64,000 nucleotides of DNA from Daldinia sp. FL1419 (GCA_025201765.1 MU623441.1:1-64000), one strand, 5' to 3'. Shown: positions 12,382-24,781, counted from the stretch's first letter. The notes: generated from the sequence alone by a model not told the origin. Translations and numbers: made by a program.

Positions 12382-15300
12382 GGCTATTCCGGTGCACTAT
12401 CCTAGGCTATTAAGAGAGTGTCAGATTAGTTTGCTTTAGGAATACAAGCAGTCGAATTGTACCTGCGCCACGAAGTGCCGCATGACATATATATGACTCT
12501 ATGAATGCATAGTGCTACTTACTTATAACTCTTCAGATGGAAGCATAGGGTAATAGGATTAGAAAGAATGAGCAGATCTTTCGGGGAAGACGGATTATTC
12601 GCTAATATTGGGAAGCCGACGCGATTCGGCGTGGATGAGGAGGAGATTTAGAACGGCAGGGTAATAAACGAACTACGCATAGCCATATGAAACGGTTCAA
12701 TGTATGGCTGACCGGAAAATAACTGCTAGTGATATCTCGATATGGGGTGTCCCGGTAAAATCCTTGGAATACTTAGACAGAGTAAGTGGAATAAATAATG
12801 GTAACTCCGCAGGATGCAACGAAATATGTTCAATATCCGTGATTTTTAGAATGTGTATTAAATAGTTGATATTTTCTAGGTATACGTGGGTTAGGTGGGG
12901 CATAATTCACTCTATTAGATCAAAGGTCTAAAGGGCCATTTAGTTCTGACATTGTATAATAATTGTTATCCTCTTAGATAATTACGAAGTTGATGAGGCT
13001 ATTAGCATAATCAGGTGCACTGGGAGTTGTACCTGCTTTAGCGCTGGTGGACTGACATCACACGAACATGTTTACGTCCAATCATCTGTTCAAGGTACGC
13101 GAACTTACATGAAGATGCCTGCCTAGGTTAGGAGTATAGGAGTAAATGCACCTCGTCTAGATTCTTCGTACTTTGAGTACCCCTATACATGCATGTGGAT
13201 ATTACCTAGTGGGTAGGCATTGGTGAGGGATGAGTACATCTCATTATACTCGAAAGAATGTGCAGTACATACAGGTATAGGTACCTAAATTAGGAGGTAA
13301 TTTCGTATGTCGAATCCCAGGAACACGGGATGTCGTGCAGTGAATAAATACATGTAGTTGGTTGAGAATAGACGGTGGACACACAACTACCGTTATCAGA
13401 CGCTGAGTGGATAGTGAGGTCTACCTCGACTTGATTGGCTATCCTCGCTCTGAATTTACCCTTTTAGGTAATTAACTATTTGCTCTAAGGGGAGGGGCAG
13501 AGGGGGGGTTACAAGGAACTATGGTTCTGGACCATGTATTTTACTCGATGCCAGGATGCTTGATTGATTGATTTCATTGATTGCCATGTAGTCATCTGTG
13601 TTGTGTTCATAGCACGGGTTATACGCAATATAAGCTATTTATCTTTTGTACCTACCTAGGTAGGTAGGGAAATTAGTAGGTGTAAAAGCCCTCCTGTTCG
13701 TGCGTTCATCCGAAGCTAGCGAGTAATAAACAGTCGGCAGATCAAGCGGTACATTGGTTAAACTCATGTAAATGTTTACGTCGCAGGTGAATAGTATTAA
13801 TAACCTAGTATTTCTTAACCAACGGATAGCTGCCATTATTATCCCTAGGCCCAGGTATGTCAGGTGTATCTTGCCTTTGAGATGAACTGCGATGTGTTAC
13901 GCCGTGTTCACCACGTTGTATGGAATTTGGATCTCGTCGGAGCTACACATTCCATACAAACGGCCCGCAAACCCCTCTGAACGGCGAGCCCCCGCGATAC
14001 AACAGCCCTACAAAGAAGCACCCCTGCTCATCATGATCTAAATTATATGCACCTGTATTGGTCTACTATTATAAATCAACGGCTCGATATATGTCCATCA
14101 GGTATACTGACTTATATTAATCCATTTTATTAAATATTCCGGTCGCTCGCATTGACAATTGCTTATCTGCGTCGTCGAGAGGTGGACAATGCCACACCTA
14201 TATGGTCCTGGAATCCACGCCACCCGTAAAGTAAATGTCCGGAATCATCTTCGGATGAATTAAGACTAGAGCTAGGTAGCATACATCGCACAAGAACACT
14301 ACATGCTTATGCTTCGTACTTCCACGCGGGTACGCGGGTAGCACGTGGGCGCAACGGGTTTCCCTTAATTCAATCCCCCCGTTCCTGATCCCGAATAACG
14401 GTGCGCCTAATATTGTTACCATGATATGTTTGTTCGACGCTTGGAGGGGCTACCTCGTGAATTGTTGAGATGGGCTTATAATATTGTAATAGCAACAACG
14501 ACTACTGATCTTGAGTCTGGTAGATATGAAGCTAAAAGCGTGTGACTGGCCGACGTAAGATGGAAAGTGGCGCTTATTGGTTGAGAACCGCCTTAATAGT
14601 TTGCATTTACTCTTGATAAATGAGCACCAAAGGCATTTTAGTTGCTACTAAGTTTGTCTACTGCCTCAATTGGGAATCGCAGTAACCTAGTAACTTAGTA
14701 TTGCCAGGGGTGACGAAGGGACTATATGGAAGAATAATACCGGCGGATCCCATGTTTTAAACGACGCGGTAGTCGGGCAGAAGTTAACACAGGGTCAAGG
14801 TCGAGTCGGCAATATTTTTTGGTCAGTGCCAATATCCATCCAACTAGAAAACGGTTGCTTACGTCGACGATGTACGACGTGGAACTAATAGATAGGCGTA
14901 GAGGGTGAAATGCGTGAGAGGCGAATTCGCCTACTTTCCGCCCATCTCATCCCAACCAAATACCCAATACCCAATAATCACAATATCCGGAGGTTTGACA
15001 CGTGCTTTCAAATGTGGAGAGAGCTGCATGTTGGATTTCCAAGGGACCAACCGATTTTCATTTATAATAAATGATGTTCGTTGGATCGGCGGCTGGGAAA
15101 AAGAGGAATGCCGACAAGAGATTGTCTAGGCGCTGACACAATTTACGCCAAGCTTTACCGGCATGATACCAACGATACCAGGGGGGTAATCTCGTTAGAG
15201 ACTAGATAGCATTCGCCTATTGTTAGATTGGTCGTGCTGCGGTTGAACCTTTCAAGGCCGTGATGCCGACCTCAATGGCTCGGTTTGCGCAATCCCCCAT

Positions 15301-15908
15301 AAGATAGGTACTTACATAGGACCATTCGTATTGCGTTCGATCAAGCTCCTTGGCCTGACTAGCGCCTGGAAAACAACTCCGAAAGAGCGAAACCTTTTAG
15401 AAATTACACAGGCGCAAACGCCGCGTAACAAGAAATTGGTGCTACACGCGTGACTGTCTCCCATACACTGCCGATTTCGTCTCCTGGATATCTGAGCGGT
15501 TTCGGAGGCCATTATCTTCGAATACTAAGCCGGGCAAACAGGATTCTCGATTTCTCCTAGCCTTTGTGCCGCCCATAGTTGTGCAGATAGGTGGAGGTGG
15601 CCACAAACTCCACCTGCAATGATAATGTTGGACGTTGAAGTTGCAAACTTCCCGAGCCGCTGAATGCTCAACAAGCCGCATAACCTTTGTTCTAAGCGTT
15701 TAACACATAAATCCTTATCGTTGACAAAGTTCTCGGATACCAAACATCTCCCGAAGCATTCCCACCAGTTGGTTTAGGTATGGCCGGATTCAGATAGCAC
15801 CGAACTGGGTACCTACTGATTACGACGGTGGTTAGGTTAAATGCCGGCGTGATACCTCATGATGAGAGACTAATTGCCGTGCCGTCTGAGCTGATGCATA
15901 AATGAGGC
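12382..15908. other. 3.5-kb intergenic stretch
   Basis: No convincing gene. It contains a TACCTACCTAGGTAGGTAGG palindrome (13649-13668). An 80-codon minus-strand frame (about 15525-15765: WWECFGRCLVSEN..., ending NPVCPA) lies just downstream of the ECO1-like gene. I cannot assign it, and it carries no acetyltransferase motif. Confidence 0.45.
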
Positions 15909-16733
15909 TCAATCCACTGGTTTATTACTATCGCAATTGTCCAACTTCGCTTTGACCATGGCTGCATGGCGCCTAGAATGGCATTTCGCGTCTTGCTTGT
16001 GGAGTGGATTATACAGCATATTACACTGCTTGCATTCAATGAATCCCTTGTCTTCGACCGAAAGACTCAGTGTTGTTTGTACTATGGCGGATTTTGAAGT
16101 CTTCTTCGTGTCTTGCCGTTTGTTTGGCTTCGCAATGGGAAGGTTAAGCGTCGCTGGAGGGATTTTGGATAAAGCCGGTGGTGATTTGGTGGGTGATACA
16201 GAACCGGCATCGACCTCCTTAAATGTTCCCTTTCCCCCGTCGTCTTCCATTCCGTCTTCTGTTTTAGATTCGACTGACGCAGCCCGGGATATTATCCGAG
16301 TAGTAAGTCTTCGCCGTTTCTTCCGCTGGAGGCTAGGCACAGGAGGTGATGATGGTGGTGTACTCGTAGGATCGATTCTTTCGGAGGATGGTTCCGGCGA
16401 CGACCGTAGCGCACAACTCGATGACGGTCGAACCGCTTTGAAGTAACTCATGATTGTGCCTTTTATCGCAGGTTGCGCAGGAGGAAGCGCGGGAGAAGGA
16501 GGATCGGTGGCAGCACGGGGCGACTCTGCCGTCTCATCGTTGGACGCCGCGGCTGCATTTATATTATCAATGCGTCGCTTTTTCAGAGCAGGTTGCGCTG
16601 GTTCACTCGCAGTACGCTTTCCATACGTTCGGAGAATTCGACTACGACAATTAGTGCCCAGATTTTACAGAAATAGGTCTATTATACTAACGTGCGCTGT
16701 TGGGGTTTCTTCGCCGCTCTGTGGTACTGGCAT
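15909..16733 (-). CDS. ECO1/ESCO-type zinc-finger protein, acetyltransferase domain missing
   Basis: The main exon is 16641-15909. It begins RILRTYGKRT..KKRRI, typical of the basic N-terminus of fungal Eco1, and continues through ATG 16451 (MSYFKAV). Near the end is an ESCO C2H2 finger, counted from that Met: C140, C143, H158, H162 in IECKQCNMLYNPLHKQDAKC. Eco1 acetylates Smc3 to set sister-chromatid cohesion, and the finger normally precedes a GNAT-like catalytic domain. Here the frame stops 18 residues after the last His. Neither the RIWV-type acetyl-CoA motif nor AFSQPT occurs on the minus strand downstream. The 5' exon is uncertain. ATG 16733-16692 with donor GTTAGT is plausible, but it joins in frame only at an acceptor near 16607 and not at TAG 16642. 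It may be a truncated gene or a finger-only paralogue. Confidence 0.6.
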
Positions 16734-17321
16734 CAGCAAAATGATCCCTTCATGGAATATGAATGTGTATACCTCGATTCATTTTTTATCTCTACTGTTG
16801 AAGATTCCATAACTACCATCATGCGAATACTTTTATTACGGGGGAATTCTTCGAATTATTGTTACAAACTGGGCTCATAGGAGCATCGATTGATAAATCT
16901 GGATGACACTATTATAAAAAATAGCATTATGGGTAACGGGACTCTGGACTTGGGACTGGAGGAATTATGGGAGACGCGTAAATCGATGCGAATTTAATTC
17001 CATAAACGCGTCTCGAAAACGCGAATGTGGGGTACACATAGTGGTGCGTACCCAGGTACCTTTTAAAAGTAAAATCCTTACCTACGCGAGTTGTCAGCGT
17101 GGTGACATCACTACCTATGTACCTACCTAACCTACCTAAGTATCTACCTAGGTACCTGAGATACCTGAGATAGTTATACATCATAGCCTAACAGCTGCTC
17201 ACGTCCATCTTTCAGGGAATTAATTTTATCGTCGAAACCACCTAAAATGAATGATATGTACTAACCTAGGCCGTTACGATGCACATATAACTCGGATTGA
17301 ATATAGCATGTTTTACTAAAC
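16734..17321. other. intergenic between VMA12 and the ECO1-like gene
   Basis: No coding seen. The part 17110-17165 is a dense array of ACCTACCT/ACCTAGGT motifs. Confidence 0.5.
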
Positions 17322-18207
17322 TTATGTCGGCCCTTTTACCCTGCGGCGGATGTTACTTTCGAGCTCCTTGATTTCTGGTATAGGCGCTTCTTCGATGAGG
17401 TCCTCCTTGGCCTTGTCGTCTTCTCCAACCACCCATGTTTGGACGATCTCTTTTACCTCCTTCACCTTCTTCTGCTGTTTCTCTCCTTCCGCCATGCGCC
17501 ACGTGTAGGCGGAATAGACGGCCACTTCCGCGATAGCGACGATAATACTACCACCTAAACTTAGGAATAGTCGCGCTGGGACACTCCACCACCTAGCAGC
17601 TAGCCAAAGCGCGACACCACAGCCGAATATACTGACGAGGAAGTTTATGACCAAGGTTATTTGCTTTTGTATATCTCCGTGTTCGATATCTTCGCCTATA
17701 TCCGAGGCTCTGAATGGTCGGTTGACTTCCGCAAACGAGTGCGCCATGGGATCCGAGGGAAACCTTCGAGCAAATGATTCTCGCGGCGGAGCTTTCTTCA
17801 ACATGCGCTCGTATGATCTTTCTTCTTCTTCGCGGCGCAATTGGGCCATCAGCGTTTTATACTCTTCAGTCTATGAACTTCCAAGTTAGCGAATATGAAT
17901 GGTGACAAGTGATAAGGGAACGGACCGGCTCTGGCTTTGGCGGTGGGGGTGGTATATAAACTGTAGCACCACGTAGCAGTTCTTCTAATCTCGTAGAACT
18001 GCCATTTTCATCATTCGATCGTTTCCATATGTCTATAATTTGACCGTGGCTTATGGGCTTCCCGATCGAAGGATCCTTCAACGAAGGTTCGTCATTACTT
18101 GTTGCATCACAATTACTCTCTTCGCCTGGAGAAACACTATTAAATGTGAGGCCAGATAATCGATTGATTGCCTCCACTATTGGAGGGGTTATAGTGAGTA
18201 GAACCAT
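17322..18207 (-). CDS. VMA12: V-ATPase assembly factor VMA12/TMEM199
   Basis: Two exons, 18207-17926 and 17870-17322, give 276 residues. The intron of 54 nt has a GTCCGT donor, CTAAC branch and CATAG acceptor. Splicing is phase 0 and joins PPKPEP to TEEYKTLMAQL, the expected conserved segment. The C-terminal half is the PF11712 pattern: an RREEEERSYERM helix, then two membrane spans at about 164-189 (ITLVINFLVSIFGCGVALW) and 192-218, then a charged cytosolic tail. Vma12 sits in the ER membrane and with Vma22 and Vma21 assembles the V-ATPase Vo sector. The start is set at the MVLLTITPPIVEAI methionine (18207), which matches family N-termini better than the ATG 14 codons upstream. It is divergent from COQ1, 521 bp away. 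Confidence 0.85.
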
Positions 18208-18728
18208 GTTTTTGTAGGAAACAACTTTAAGTCGAAAAGGGTGCGGCAATACAACCTACTACATAGGTTAATAAAAGGCCTTAACCTAGGCGCTCTAAAT
18301 AAGTTAACCAGGTTAGACATTTAATAAATTGTACAATACCTGCCTCGAGGCTCAGGCGAGTATAAAAGCTGACATCAGCAAGCAGCTCTAGCCACTCTAA
18401 GTACTAGCGTATCTGCGTATGTACCTAACAATAGAAGGTATGGAGTGACTAATAGTTATACTTATTAAAAAGCCACACTTGATCGGGAGCACATCGGCTT
18501 AATTCAACAGCGAGAATAATGGTCTTGGGTCTTGGTGAATTTTTTTGATCGTGTAATCATCAACTTGCGCCCAAAAAAAAAAGAAAAAAAAAAGCGAAAT
18601 CGATGGGGCACCTCCGACTCCCGTATACCACCTTCATTTATACCACTAATGCTTCGTCCGCCTAATTTACGACTTCCATAGACCAATTGGACCCTTGGAT
18701 TTATCCCAAGGCCAGGAATTCGGACACG
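18208..18728. promoter_or_regulatory. shared divergent promoter region VMA12 / COQ1
   Basis: These 521 bp separate the two divergent starts, so both promoters must lie here. An A-rich tract (about 18571-18592, two runs of A split by G) sits 140 bp before the COQ1 start and could be a nucleosome-excluding element. No TATA box stands out. Confidence 0.5.
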
Positions 18729-20137
18729 ATGCAGCTTCAAAAAAGTGCTTCGGTGCTTGCTAGAGCACGCACGACCGCCGGCCGATCTTCAATTTTTTCG
18801 CCATACTCGGATTGCCGGAGAACAACGCGGATAGATTTAAGTATACGCATATCCAGATCGCTATACCATAATAGTCCCAGGAGATCTTCAGCATGGGCCG
18901 CTGCAGTTTCTGTCGCTTCAAATATGGTTTCTAAAGCTGTTACTCGAGCTACCAAGTCCGAATTACCTATAGACCCTCTACGGATTGTCGCCAAGGAAAT
19001 GAAACATTTAACAGGGAATATAAGACAACTTTTAGGCTCCGGACATCCTTCTTTAGATCGAGTCGCAAAATATTATACACAGTCAGAAGGGAAGCATGTA
19101 CGGCCTTTAATAGTTTTACTTATGTCGAGAGCTACCTCGTTATGTCCTAAAGCTCCCGAGTCTTTATCACCACAATCCTTCGTTACAGTAGACTCCTCAA
19201 TATCTCCCCTCAGTGTTCTCGCCGACGCCAACCCCTCCTCTCCCCACGCCGACTTTTCGTCGCAACCCGTCTCAGAAAGCGACGTCCTTCCCTCTCAGCG
19301 CCGGCTCGCCGAAATTACAGAGCTTATTCATACCGCATCGCTCCTACACGACGACGTTATAGATCACTCCGTTTCGCGGCGAGGGTCCCCCTCCGCCAAC
19401 TTCGAATTTGGAAACAAGATGGCCGTTTTGGCAGGGGATTTTCTCCTGGGTAGGGCCTCCGTTGCGTTGGCCCGACTGCGCAACGCCGAAGTTGTGGAGC
19501 TTTTGGCGACGGTGATCGCAAACCTTGTCGAAGGCGAATTTATGCAGTTGAAAAATACCGCGCGCGACGAGAAAAATCCCAAGTGGTCCGAAGAAATATT
19601 TACTTACTACTTACAAAAAACATACCTTAAGACTGCTAGCTTGATTTCAAAATCTTGCCGCGCGGCGGCGCTCCTCGGTCGGGCTGATGCGCCGTACGTC
19701 GAGTCCGCTTATTCGTATGGAAGGAATTTAGGTCTTGCGTTCCAATTGGTGGATGATATGTTGGATTATACCAAATCTGGGAAAGATCTGGGGAAACCCG
19801 CCGGTGCCGATTTAGAATTAGGTCTTGCGACTGCGCCTCTGTTATTTGCATGGAAGTCGACGCCCGAGCTAGGTGTATTAGTCGGGAGGAAGTTTGGACA
19901 GGAGGGCGACGTGCAAAGGGTAAGCCTCTCAACTGGCAATCATGATGCAATTAAGTATACTAACCCCGTGTATAGGCGCGCGAGTTAGTCTACCAAAGTG
20001 ATGGCATCGAGCAAACGAGGGTGCTCGCAGAAGATTATTCCCAACAAGCCATCACAGCCCTTAAAGACTTCCCAGATAGCGAAGCGAAGGATGGCCTCAT
20101 AGAGATGGCTATGAACACGTTAAAACGTCAAAAATAA
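18729..20137 (+). CDS. COQ1: mitochondrial polyprenyl (hexaprenyl-type) diphosphate synthase COQ1
   Basis: Exons 18729-19919 and 19976-20137 give 450 residues, the usual Coq1 size. The 56-nt intron (GTAAGC...TATACTAACC...TATAG) is phase 0 and restores the C-terminus DVQRARELVYQSDGIEQT. The first aspartate-rich motif is LLHDDVIDHS at about 208-212 and the second QLVDDMLDYT at about 342-346, with GKHVRP at 121-126. These are the FARM and SARM metal/diphosphate sites of trans-prenyltransferases. The N-terminus is Arg/Ser-rich and acid-free, as a mitochondrial presequence. For that reason I prefer ATG 18729 over 18687, which would add Asp residues. The enzyme makes the isoprenoid tail of ubiquinone in the matrix. 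A Ser/Pro-rich insert precedes the first Asp motif. Confidence 0.92.
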
Positions 20138-20755
20138 TACCACTTAGACTTGTATTATCACCCGCAAACGTAATGGTGTTAGATGGTCTGCATGTTCGGG
20201 AATTGTTGTGTATTGAGACACATCCGCCAGTCTGTATTGCATTAATTTGTAGAATTATGAGCTCCATATATAGACAGAAACCTAACTCAACATTGGAAAC
20301 TGGGCATCTGTTCTTCGGAACTACTTCCCTCTTTGCAAGACGACGCCGAGCACTCAGTCATCGTTAACAAAATCAACCTGTTTATTTACAGTCACGGAAA
20401 GTAGATAACGTCACCGCCACGATAGAAATCGGTAGGCTCATTATATTCTCAGAAGGGTTTACATCATCAGCAAGCTCGACTACCGCATATATACATCGTG
20501 TTTCGCTACAGTTGGATAGATAAGCCCAATTGATAGCCTTCTACTAGTTAAGAAGGCATAGGCCCCCCTACCCTTGAGTGAGATTAGATTTAACTGGAAC
20601 AACTACCAAACTCCCATCTCCCGACATTAAAGGCTTACTACTCTTTCATCAACTGTAGCTTATTTTGCCTGTATATGTGCACTTGGAGAATTCTTTCAAA
20701 CGATACTGCCCGACAAGACTAAATCCCTTCTTCATCTCGAGGATATGTTGAGGAT
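20138..20755. other. intergenic downstream of COQ1
   Basis: COQ1 3' flank and unassigned sequence; no reading frame I can support. Confidence 0.5.
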
Positions 20756-20935
20756 CTAAGCCGTACACGATATCTTTCGACTTTCCAATTCAGCCGTAAT
20801 TATCTCAGCTAAGCTCCGAACACTCGTCTACTTATTCAAAAGCGTCACGAACTGGACGTCGACTTCAAGCACGTGAAAGACCGGCATTCTAAACTCAACC
20901 GCTAACATGGAGTCAATCCCAAACTTACCTGGCTT
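20756..20935 (-). pseudogene. relic acyl/peptidyl carrier domain of a megasynthase
   Basis: A 59-codon minus-strand frame with one internal TAG (20828-20830) reads as the second half of a phosphopantetheine carrier domain. It has KFGIDSMLAVEFR (Ser of GIDS is the attachment site; GxDSxxAxEFR is the fungal form), then VLEVDVQFVTLLNK, then after the stop TSVRSLAEIITAELESRK, the terminal helix. The frame ends at a true stop soon after, as for a carrier at the C-terminus of a PKS or adenylate-forming reductase. The first helix and all catalytic domains are absent, so this is a broken remnant between COQ1 and the HET gene. Family membership rests on the motif alone. Confidence 0.65.
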
Positions 20936-21083
20936 TTACTATTGAACATAATACCGTACCACCGCACTGGGTTGGGCCGGTCTACACTCGGGTTACAGAG
21001 ATGGAATGCCAAGTCCTCCTTTCGGCATTCGTTCGGATTGATTATATTAACGACGTAGTCCTAAGGTAGACTTAGAACCACGC

Positions 21084-21530
21084 TTATTGATTGTCACCAT
21101 CACACTTATAGACTCTTTCTGTCTTATGCAACTCGATAAGTTCTTCTGGGCAATACTTCTGGTGGTAAGGAGTTTTTTTATCAGGTACGAAGTGGGCGTC
21201 TGCCCAACTGTGAAATAGTGATATCCAACAAGGACCTTTTGTATATACAATGTCCATTGTCTCGCCCCCACCGCGAATAAGTAGGCCTAGGTAGCAGTGC
21301 CGAGCGCCAAAGGAGCACCGATATCAGTAGATAGACCCCCCATACTCCCCCGACAAAGCAAGTGGCATGAGTATCCCTTTACAAGACATGAGGAGTAAGG
21401 CAGCACCGTATGAGAGACCTATAGGAACGGGAATTGAACTAGCTGATAATTATTCAAGGGGCCAATATACATCAGAACGATACTTGACCTCCCGTAAGGT
21501 GGGCGGTTAATGAATTGAGCATGCAATCCT
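21084..21530 (-). pseudogene. decayed minus-strand coding frame, unassigned
   Basis: One frame runs about 140 codons with only two stops. It contains IPVPIGLSYGAALLLMSCKG, MPLALSGEYGGSIY, then after ATG 21257 a 57-codon open part with GPCWISLFHSWADAHFVPDK and YHQKYCPEELIELHKTERVY. Composition looks protein-like. It lies upstream, in the same orientation, of the relic carrier domain and may belong to the same lost gene or a neighbour. A further open piece in another frame (about 21060-20930, NPNECRKEDLAFHLCNPSVD) follows. I do not recognise the family. Confidence 0.35.
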
Positions 21531-22406
21531 GGGGCGCAGGTAACGTACCTATGTTTCCAGTATGAATATCAGTGTAACCCAATGTATGCCGACCCAGTAG
21601 ACGCCCGAAAAGACGTTTTCAACAATACTATGTACTATTTCAGACGAGACGGTACTTACGAGACAAGACGACCCTACGACGTTAGTGCAGATTAGGGGAA
21701 TGGTTCTCGTCCCATGACTGTTTCGATGTAAGTTAAGGTGCCTACCTGCCTGGGGTGGGCATGTTAGCTGCTAAGATCTTCCAAAGACGATCTAAAGGAA
21801 TACCAACACCACTACTTCCGCCAACATGTATGTACTTACATCACTAGTAGGCACACGGCCGTTTATATGCGAATCGCTGTATGTATGCATTTATTGTAAA
21901 ATATATCTCTGTTGAATTGGGGGCTACGTTTATGGAATCTGGTAAACCTGTTCTCGGGTTATAATGCACCTTGCATGGTCTGGATTCTTCTTTATATCGA
22001 TACACTCGAGTTCACACAACGAAACCATATGTTTCAATGGTATAGTTATTACTATATGGGAACTTGATGAATTTCTAGAGCCCACTAACTTTAAGAGTTA
22101 TATCCATTTTACCGTGATCTTCGGTATTCTATCCCGATAAGTATGGGCCAAGCTAAAATGGCTTAGAAAAAGACAGATCCAAAAGGAGTCATCTCGCGTT
22201 CCATCAGGGAATAATAAGTCTTATACCAAGTTTATGGGCGATACCAAACTGCTACTTAACTTCCCGTAAGAACTGTGCCTAGGTACATCTATTTACCCAG
22301 CGGATAGCTAGTGCGATGATTCTCAGCCAATGTCAGCAGCCAAATCAAACCATTGTAGAGTAGGTAGGTACGTAAGCTAAGATGAAATTATATTTACACT
22401 TGGCCA
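21531..22406. other. intergenic downstream of the HET gene
   Basis: No gene seen. A short TAGGTAGGTACG motif occurs near 22360. Confidence 0.45.
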
Positions 22407-24506
22407 TTATACCAGCACAACCTGCTCGCGAGATCCCAATTGCCACATACTCGGGATACTCAGTTCAGCCAACCCACATCGATGATAGATATTCCCCCCC
22501 TGGCAAGCTGCCACCAGCGCCAAGAAGTGGCCATTAGTCTCTCGTGCGAGTAGCAGAAAGGAAGCCTGCTCTCCCGGCAAGAAGCGATATTCGGTTGAGC
22601 CCTCGGAGAAGTCAGACCAGGCTTCTATTAAGACTTTTGAACCGCCCCATCTCGCTCTATTATATACATCTTCTCCCTTTAAAACATGACACAATATCAG
22701 CAGCCGATTATGTGCGGGGTCCTCGTCCCATTCTACTGACGCTTGCGGCTTGTCGAAGTAAACGATGGAGTCTAAGTCTACTGGACCTGTGATAGACATC
22801 CAAGACCACGTCGGTAAGCCGCTAATGCTTTCCCGTTCTTCCACAGGCGTGGTTTTCCACAGCAAACTAGTAAGTGGAGATGATTCCCAGACGCCGAAAT
22901 GGCATTTATCTCGAAAGGTGTGAGATAGAAAGTCCACTACACCACTGATAGCTAGCGGTCTGTCCGTGATGTAAGTGAGCTGGCGAAGAGTATACTGCTC
23001 CACGATCTCTCTCCAGATGCTGTTAAGATCGCCCCCTTTTGTATCCACAATCATGCCGTTTTTTTGGGCTTGACTACTTGCGACACTGTCGATGATTCGC
23101 CGAGGGTATACGGCAGAAAGCTCGTAGTCTATGGCGCTCCACGATCTCTTCATTACATTCTTACTTCGGCATCGGATAAAAGGTTCCAAGTCTCCGAATA
23201 CCAATAGTCGTGGAGGAAGCAAGGCTTCTTGAAATGTCCAACCCCTCCTATTCAAGGGGAAGATGTCTGTTTTATGCGCATGTACGGGCGATATGGTAAT
23301 AGAATCGAGACTTTTCGCATCCTGATGGTCCTCTGGGTCATTTTTAAAGGGAACAGTACAGGTTGCATGTCGCACATTAAGCCTTGCGCCGTTGCTAAGG
23401 AAGCTCTCGTGAACTGAGGTTGATGTAGCAGCGGCAATAGTGACGAAAGCATTTTGGTAAATCGTACACATCTGGCTTAACTCCTTCATCTTATCTTCAG
23501 GATAATCCTGGACGATGCATAGCGCGTCCACCCATAGGTAATCTAGTCCTAAGGAATGCGTTACGAAAATTGCATCCTTCAGAGTCTGCGGGAGAGAATC
23601 ACTATCTAAGTGATTCCGAAAGAGAACATCGTAATTGTCTTTTGTTAATTCCAGAGGTTGCGGTCCACCCCAACAGTAACTTAAAGCCACATAAAATCCT
23701 TTTTCGCATCTTGTCCTCGTATCAACCAACCGTACCTGCAATGACTGTGTGCTTCCATTGATTTGTAGAAGTCGCGAAGGAAGTCGTGTCGGGCCGGACG
23801 GTTGGCATTGAGGATGCGATGTCCGACAATATTCGAGCATTGATTTGATATCATCGATCCATTCTTGAGTTAAGCCTTTCCATTCGACAGGTCGAAAATT
23901 GGTAAATGATGCTAACGGACTTTCTAGAGATTTATTATAGTCAGTTGATCAAAAGTGTATCTCGCAACTCCTCGGGGCCAAGCCTTTGGGATATCAAAAC
24001 ACCTAGGTACCTTTAGAAACAACCAGTCGCAATGGCCGGAACGCCTGCCATTTAGTACGTCCTTCGTCTGACTCTATAGTTATGAATATCCTATCAACAC
24101 CCTTAGCTTGAATCAAGCCACTATCCAAAGTCAACAGCTCCAGGTTTGCGGTTGCCCCGGACAGTCCAGTAATATACTGATCCCTGATGGGACGTGAAAT
24201 GACTACCCAGCATGCCGAAAGTTCGGATTGTTTCTCTGGTTTGATTATACCAGACGTAGGGTGGATCAGATCTTGCAGGCGTCGTGTTGTGAGTACATTG
24301 GTAGACCCTCCTATAAAATCCTCATTCCAAAGATAACTACAGAACAAGCAATCCGGTCGGGTTGGAAATGTTCCAAGTTTTGAATGTCTGAATGCGTTTG
24401 TGGAAAGGAGTTGTGAGAATCCTGCGCTTGAAAATAACAATTGGCACCTTTGGCATAAGCTCCGTCCATCCATAACGCCGATGGGTTCTGTTGCCATCTT
24501 GCGCAT
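22407..24506 (-). CDS. HET-domain (heterokaryon incompatibility) protein
   Basis: Exons 24506-24011 and 23923-22407 give 670 residues. The 87-nt intron (GTACCT donor, CTGAC branch, CTCTAG acceptor) splits a Glu codon and joins VVSKE to SPLASFTNFRPVEWKG. The N-terminal part has the CQRCQLLFSS and CLFCSYLW cysteine pairs common before this domain. The HET domain (PF06985) starts near residue 243 with YVALSYCWGG. It continues with LPQTLKDAIFVTHSLGLDYL, WVDALCIVQD and MCTIYQNAFVTIAAATS, then NRRGWTFQEALLPPRLLVF. Such proteins act in allorecognition and can trigger cell death after fusion of unlike hyphae. The partner is unknown. ATG 24506 or 24497 could be used. A transposon lies 158 bp upstream of the start. 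Confidence 0.88.
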
Positions 24507-24663
24507 GAAATTTGCAGAAAAGGTTATATTATATAGCGGAGCCTAGCATAGAAAAAGACTAGAGTAGGACCTATTTGAATATCGCAAGTGAGTTTCGCTT
24601 GATCACGGTGTCGCGGTTGAAGTGGAGGGAAAGAGATATAAAGGGTTAAGGGGAGGGGGGGTA

Positions 24664-24781
24664 CAGTGGCCCATTAGTACAAAACCGACAAAACTAAAAA
24701 CGCAAATAAAAATTTGTCCGATTTATAGTATGCGCTATAATTATAGCATAGAGGTGCGCTAGACCCTCTATAATTACAGCG
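24664..24781 (+). repeat. left terminal inverted repeat
   Basis: 118 bp, inverted match to 25128-25246 with about ten substitutions and one single-base indel in an A/T run. Confidence 0.85.

Noticed and set aside
15525..15765. 80-codon minus frame as the missing ECO1 catalytic domain
   Set aside because: It lacks any acetyl-CoA-binding or SQPT-like motif and I could not splice it to the finger exon convincingly.
16450..16812. Plus-strand frame of 120 codons
   Set aside because: Antisense shadow of the ECO1-like N-terminus, whose minus-strand translation matches a known family pattern.
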